From the NCBI GenBank assembly GCA_964492185.1, contig CAZBJH010000130.1:1-8895 (forward strand): a stretch of 8,895 nt of DNA, read 5' to 3'. A program made the position numbers and the translations under genes. This document shows, piece after piece, positions 6,062 through 8,895 of the stretch. The notes below the pieces were generated by a model. That model was not told the origin of the DNA and made no database searches. It was given only the letters and a program-made list of their open reading frames with translations. This stretch comes from JAFGSZ01 sp964492185. Its GTDB lineage: Bacteria; Bacteroidota; Bacteroidia; Bacteroidales; UBA10428. Numbering within the stretch: the first letter of the stretch is position 1; every line of letters starts with the position of its first letter.

Positions 6062-6093
6062 AGGAAAATCCTGTCAGCGGCGGCATTTCTTTG

Positions 6094-6127
6094 TTTACTT
6101 TCTTTTTGCTGTAGCAAAGAAAGTAAA
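6094..6127. repeat. Right inner hairpin
   Basis: TTTACTTTCTTT (6094-6105) pairs perfectly with AAAGAAAGTAAA (6116-6127); GCT/AGC can extend the stem past a 2-nt bulge. It abuts the outer hairpin at 6128. Confidence 0.8.
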
Positions 6128-6152
6128 TCGAACCGCCTGGGGAGCGGTTCGA
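6128..6152 (-). terminator. Right outer hairpin, possible terminator for lpdA
   Basis: TCGAACCGC (6128-6136) pairs with GCGGTTCGA (6144-6152). Read on the minus strand it lies about 47 nt after the lpdA stop and is followed by TTTACTTTCTTT, which resembles an imperfect T tract. It may therefore end lpdA transcription as well as being the end of the repeat element. Confidence 0.4.
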
Positions 6153-6198
6153 AACAATTAGCCCTTGAAAGGCATTAATAATAAATTTCAAAAAAAAA

Positions 6199-7593
6199 TT
6201 ATAAATGAATAACCTCATCGTAAGCTGCCGCAGCAGCTTCCATCACTGCCTCCGACATTGTGGGATGCGGATGCACCGATTTAATAATTTCCTGACCTGT
6301 TGTTTCCAGCTTTTTGGCTACAACCAGCTCGGCTATTATTTCAGTAACATGAGAGCCGATCAGATGAGCACCGAGTAATTCACCGTATTTTGAATCAAAG
6401 ATCAGCTTGACGAATCCATCTTTATGACCTGCTGCACTGGCTTTACCCGATGCAGTGAAAGGAAATTTACCTGTCCTGATATCATAGCCGGCTTCTTTGG
6501 CTGTCTTTTCTGTGTAACCCACCGAAGCAATTTCAGGCACTGTATAAGTACAGGCCGGAATATTGGTATAATCGACCGGTTCAGGATTTTTACCCGCGAT
6601 ATTTTCCACGCATGTTATACCCTCGGCTGAAGCAACATGTGCAAGGGCAGGGCCATGCACTATATCACCGATGGCATATATACCTTCTATATTTGTCCGG
6701 TAATATTCATCAACCTTCACTTTGCCGTTCTCCAGCTTAACACCTGCCTTCTCAATGCCTGTATCTTCAAGATTTGGTGTAATTCCAACTGCAGAAAGAA
6801 CTATATCAACCTCAAGCGTTTCTTCTCCTTTTTTGGTTTTAACAACCACTTTACATTTTTTACCTTTGGTATCTACTGATTCCACGGATGAACCAGTCAT
6901 GATCTTCATCCCCTTCTTCTTAAATGAACGCTCCAGTTGTTTTGACACTTCTTCATCCTCAAGAGGTACGAGAACAGGCATATATTCAACCAGGGTAACC
7001 TTTGTTCCGATGCTGTTATAAAAATGGGCGAATTCACTGCCTATGGCACCTGAACCTACAACAAGCATAGATTGTGGTTGCTTTTTTAATGTCATTGCAC
7101 TCCTGTAACCAATGATCTTTTCACCATCGATCTTCAAATTGGGAAGTTCTCTCGCCCTGGCCCCGGTTGCCAGTATAATATGACCGGCCGTATATTTCTC
7201 TGTTTCCTTACTTTTGTTATTTTTTACTTCAACAGTCTTATTATCTATAAGTTTACCCGTTCCTTCAATTACATCGATCTTGTTTTTCTTAAATAAAAAC
7301 TGAACTCCTTTGCTCATCCCGTTAGCAACATCCCTGCTTCGTTTAACCATACCATCCAGATCAATTTTAACATTACCTTCGATGTTTATCCCGTAGTTTT
7401 CAGCCTGATTCAGGTACTCAAAAACTTCAGCGCTTTTCAACAGTGCTTTTGTAGGTATACATCCCCAGTTCAAACAAACGCCTCCCAACTCTTCACGTTC
7501 AATAACACCAACTTTCAAACCCAGTTGCACTGCACGGATTGCAGCTACATACCCTCCGGGTCCGCTGCCGATTATAAGTAAGTCGTAATTCAT
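6199..7593 (-). CDS. lpdA: Dihydrolipoyl dehydrogenase (E3)
   Basis: A 464-residue FAD-dependent disulfide oxidoreductase that reoxidises dihydrolipoamide with NAD+ for the 2-oxoacid dehydrogenase complexes and the glycine cleavage system, in the cytoplasm. The N-terminal FAD motif is GSGPGG (9-14). The redox disulfide is C40/C45 in GGVCLNWGCIPTK. ATGARAREL lies at 142-150, the NAD-binding GSGAIG at 180-185, and the second FAD contact YAIGD at 306-310. The C-terminal dimerisation domain ends with the catalytic pair H443 and E448 in HPTMSE. All active-site residues and the length fit a functional enzyme; closely related glutathione or mercuric reductases are less likely given this C-terminal motif. 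The start is an ATG. No E1 or E2 genes are adjacent, so it is a stand-alone E3. It follows meaB on the same strand after 120 bp, with a possible promoter of its own in that gap. Confidence 0.97.
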   Translation of the reverse strand: MNYDLLIIGSGPGGYVAAIRAVQLGLKVGVIEREELGGVCLNWGCIPTKALLKSAEVFEYLNQAENYGINIEGNVKIDLDGMVKRSRDVANGMSKGVQFLFKKNKIDVIEGTGKLIDNKTVEVKNNKSKETEKYTAGHIILATGARARELPNLKIDGEKIIGYRSAMTLKKQPQSMLVVGSGAIGSEFAHFYNSIGTKVTLVEYMPVLVPLEDEEVSKQLERSFKKKGMKIMTGSSVESVDTKGKKCKVVVKTKKGEETLEVDIVLSAVGITPNLEDTGIEKAGVKLENGKVKVDEYYRTNIEGIYAIGDIVHGPALAHVASAEGITCVENIAGKNPEPVDYTNIPACTYTVPEIASVGYTEKTAKEAGYDIRTGKFPFTASGKASAAGHKDGFVKLIFDSKYGELLGAHLIGSHVTEIIAELVVAKKLETTGQEIIKSVHPHPTMSEAVMEAAAAAYDEVIHL

Positions 7594-7622
7594 ATTTTAG
7601 TAAATTTTATATTAATAATAAT

Positions 7623-7656
7623 CAGAAATATGTCTGTTCATTAAAGTCAATCAATA
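7623..7656 (-). promoter_or_regulatory. Candidate promoter for lpdA
   Basis: Read on the minus strand, TATTG (7656-7652) is followed after 21 bp by TATTTCTG (7630-7623), one mismatch from TAnnTTTG. The -7 box lies 29 bp before the lpdA ATG. Both boxes are imperfect, so this is tentative. Confidence 0.3.
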
Positions 7657-7713
7657 AACACAATGCATTTTACCCCTTATTGTTCATACAATTCTTTTTT
7701 AATGAGAAAAATT

Positions 7714-8808
7714 TTACTTTATATTTTTAAAATATCTTTTTAACAGGCGTTTTGCTGCAATATACGAGCTTACCTTATCATCCGTTAACTCATGTTCCAG
7801 CTTTTTCAGGTGTTCCTGAATATCAGTATTATTATAAAAGTGGTCATGAAGTGCCTGGCTGATCGTTTCATACATACGATATTTTGCCTGTTCAGAACGA
7901 TGCCTTGAAAAGTAGCCGTTTCCCGTGGTAAATTTCCTATATTCCTGTATGGTATTCCATATTTTATCTATTCCTTTATTAGTAAGTGCCGAACAGGTCA
8001 ACACACAAGGTGTCCATCCCGATTCGGCAGGAGGAAATAAATGCAAGGCATTGGAAAACCCGGCCCGTGCCTGTTGAGCTTTTTTTTCATTGTCCCCGTC
8101 AGCTTTTGTTATGGCAATTATATCGGCCATCTCCATTATGCCACGCTTTATCCCCTGGAGTTCATCCCCCGCACCCGCGAGCATGAGTAACAGGAAAAAA
8201 TCCACCATGGAATGTACAGTTGTCTCTGATTGCCCAACACCCACCGTTTCAATAATAATGGTATCAAATCCTGCTGCTTCACATAATATTATTGATTCCC
8301 TGGTCTTCCTGGCTACCCCCCCTATTGATCCTGCTGAAGGAGAAGGCCTGATAAAGGCTTTCTTTTCAGTTGACAGTTGCTCCATGCGGGTCTTGTCACC
8401 CAGTATACTGCCTTTTGACCGCTCACTGCTCGGATCAACTGCAAGGACAGCTGTCGAATGACCCTGCCGGATAAGATGCATGCCGAATGACTCGATAAAT
8501 GAGCTTTTTCCTACTCCGGGAACACCGGTAATTCCAATACGTATTGAATTCCCGCTGTGCGGCAGGCACCTCTCAATGATCTTCTGAGCCATTTCCTTAT
8601 GTTTGGGCAATGCACTCTCAACCATGGTTATTGCCTGACTGAGGATAATGCGGTCACCTGACGTGATCCCCTCATAGAACTGATCGACAGTAAGCTTTTT
8701 CCTTTTTTGCTTCCTGAACCGTTCAACAGCATCACCATTCAGTATGGATGGTTGATTGACACCGTCTCTCACCGACAATTTCCGATCATGATCTTCCTTT
8801 TTTTTCAC
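7714..8808 (-). CDS. meaB: MeaB/ArgK GTPase, methylmalonyl-CoA mutase chaperone
   Basis: A 364-residue G3E-family (SIMIBI) P-loop GTPase. Family members protect adenosylcobalamin-dependent methylmalonyl-CoA mutase and gate cofactor loading, in propionate/succinate interconversion. Visible motifs: Walker A GVPGVGKS (95-102), the Asp-bearing VDPSS (124-128), the switch/base region ETVGVGQSE (187-195), the guanine-specificity TKAD (234-237, with Thr in place of the usual Asn), and CSAL (272-275). A helical N-terminal arm (~residues 1-85) and a C-terminal helical dimerisation segment (~300-364) match the family layout. The start is a GTG: an in-frame stop lies three codons upstream, and the first internal ATG (codon 62) would remove the conserved arm. 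The first ~30 residues are charged and poorly conserved-looking. The mutase genes are not in the window. A repeat copy starts 33 bp upstream of the start codon. Confidence 0.93.
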   Translation of the reverse strand: MKKKEDHDRKLSVRDGVNQPSILNGDAVERFRKQKRKKLTVDQFYEGITSGDRIILSQAITMVESALPKHKEMAQKIIERCLPHSGNSIRIGITGVPGVGKSSFIESFGMHLIRQGHSTAVLAVDPSSERSKGSILGDKTRMEQLSTEKKAFIRPSPSAGSIGGVARKTRESIILCEAAGFDTIIIETVGVGQSETTVHSMVDFFLLLMLAGAGDELQGIKRGIMEMADIIAITKADGDNEKKAQQARAGFSNALHLFPPAESGWTPCVLTCSALTNKGIDKIWNTIQEYRKFTTGNGYFSRHRSEQAKYRMYETISQALHDHFYNNTDIQEHLKKLEHELTDDKVSSYIAAKRLLKRYFKNIK

Positions 8809-8840
8809 GAATACTTATTTCTCTGTATTGATTTTGATAA

Positions 8841-8895
8841 TTAGTGTCTGTCCATAAAGTCTCATTTGCCGCGTTACGCTTGTCCGAAAATTGCT
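8841..8895. repeat. Dispersed palindromic repeat, subtype B, left half (cut by window edge)
   Basis: It begins TTAGTGTCTGTCCATAAAGT and matches 4687-4741 at 53 of 55 bases; the right arm lies beyond the window. It sits immediately upstream of meaB, so it occupies or replaces that gene's promoter region. It is in the same orientation as the other copies. Confidence 0.85.

Larger units (their letters stand above)
5507..6155. repeat. 649-bp structured element with mirrored hairpin-pair ends
   Basis: The element begins with GTTTCGAAC (5507-5515) and ends with its exact reverse complement GTTCGAAAC (6147-6155). Each end is an outer hairpin sharing those bases followed inward by a second hairpin (5510-5534 and 5535-5565 on the left; 6128-6152 and 6094-6127 on the right), in mirror order. 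The interior has a 133-bp imperfect palindrome, a short hairpin and an 85-bp nested palindrome. No transposase is present. Hairpin-rich blocks of this style recur in intergenic DNA of Bacteroidetes genomes as far as I recall; treating the whole as one unit is my inference. Confidence 0.5.
5286..6198. other. Large gene-poor region dominated by structured repeats
   Basis: These 913 bases hold the terminator of the coiled-coil gene, a candidate promoter with no gene behind it (5381-5412), a 649-bp element built from nested hairpins (5507-6155), and at most one doubtful 43-codon ORF inside it. GC content rises clearly within about 5500-5740 compared with the AT-rich DNA before it. Confidence 0.7.

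Noticed and set aside
5507..6155. Insertion sequence or integron
   Set aside because: No transposase, integrase or DDE-like coding region is present; only structured non-coding repeats are seen.
6424..7021. Plus-strand ORFs opposite lpdA
   Set aside because: lpdA has every catalytic motif on the minus strand, and the opposite frames are Cys/Phe-rich shadows.
8090..8461. 123-codon plus-strand ORF opposite meaB
   Set aside because: It lies wholly inside the well-supported meaB gene on the other strand and its translation has no recognisable features.
1..8895. tRNA or rRNA genes
   Set aside because: No cloverleaf with a GTTCRANNC-type T arm plus anticodon stem, and no conserved rRNA segment, was found by reading the intergenic regions. 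GTTCGAAAC at 6147 resembles a T-arm motif but is part of a simple hairpin.

Overview
The window looks like a chromosomal stretch of an AT-rich Bacteroidota (Bacteroidetes) bacterium. The support is indirect but consistent: Shine-Dalgarno sequences are weak, there are several TTTG / TAnnTTTG-like promoter candidates of the Bacteroidetes type, the genes include a secreted repeat protein beside a predicted outer-membrane barrel and a MeaB-type GTPase, and the intergenic DNA is rich in large palindromic repeats.

Layout. Positions 1-313 hold two copies (one cut by the window edge) of a dispersed palindromic repeat of about 126 bp. Positions 314-2545 (+) encode a 743-residue helical protein ending in six TPR repeats. 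It converges, with only 6 bp between stop codons, on a minus-strand pair: a predicted outer-membrane beta-barrel protein (4393-3677) followed 27 bp later by a secreted protein made of ten ~35-residue repeats (3649-2552). Positions 4442-5078 contain two further repeat copies in tandem and an AT-rich leader with phased GATCAT boxes. A 68-residue coiled-coil protein follows (5079-5285, +) with a strong intrinsic terminator. Positions 5342-6198 have no recognisable gene and are dominated by a 649-bp structured element (5507-6155) whose two ends mirror each other, each end being a pair of hairpins. Then come two minus-strand housekeeping genes: dihydrolipoyl dehydrogenase (7593-6199) and the MeaB/ArgK GTPase (8808-7714). 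The window ends inside another repeat copy (8841-8895).

How the parts relate. The barrel and ten-repeat genes probably form an envelope operon of unknown purpose. Lpd serves 2-oxoacid dehydrogenase and possibly glycine-cleavage complexes, and MeaB services B12-dependent methylmalonyl-CoA mutase; neither has its partner subunits in the window. The least conventional content is non-coding: a family of ~126-bp imperfect palindromes in two subtypes (five copies), and the 649-bp nested-hairpin element. I did not find a convincing new defence or mobile system; no transposase, integrase, tRNA or CRISPR array is visible.
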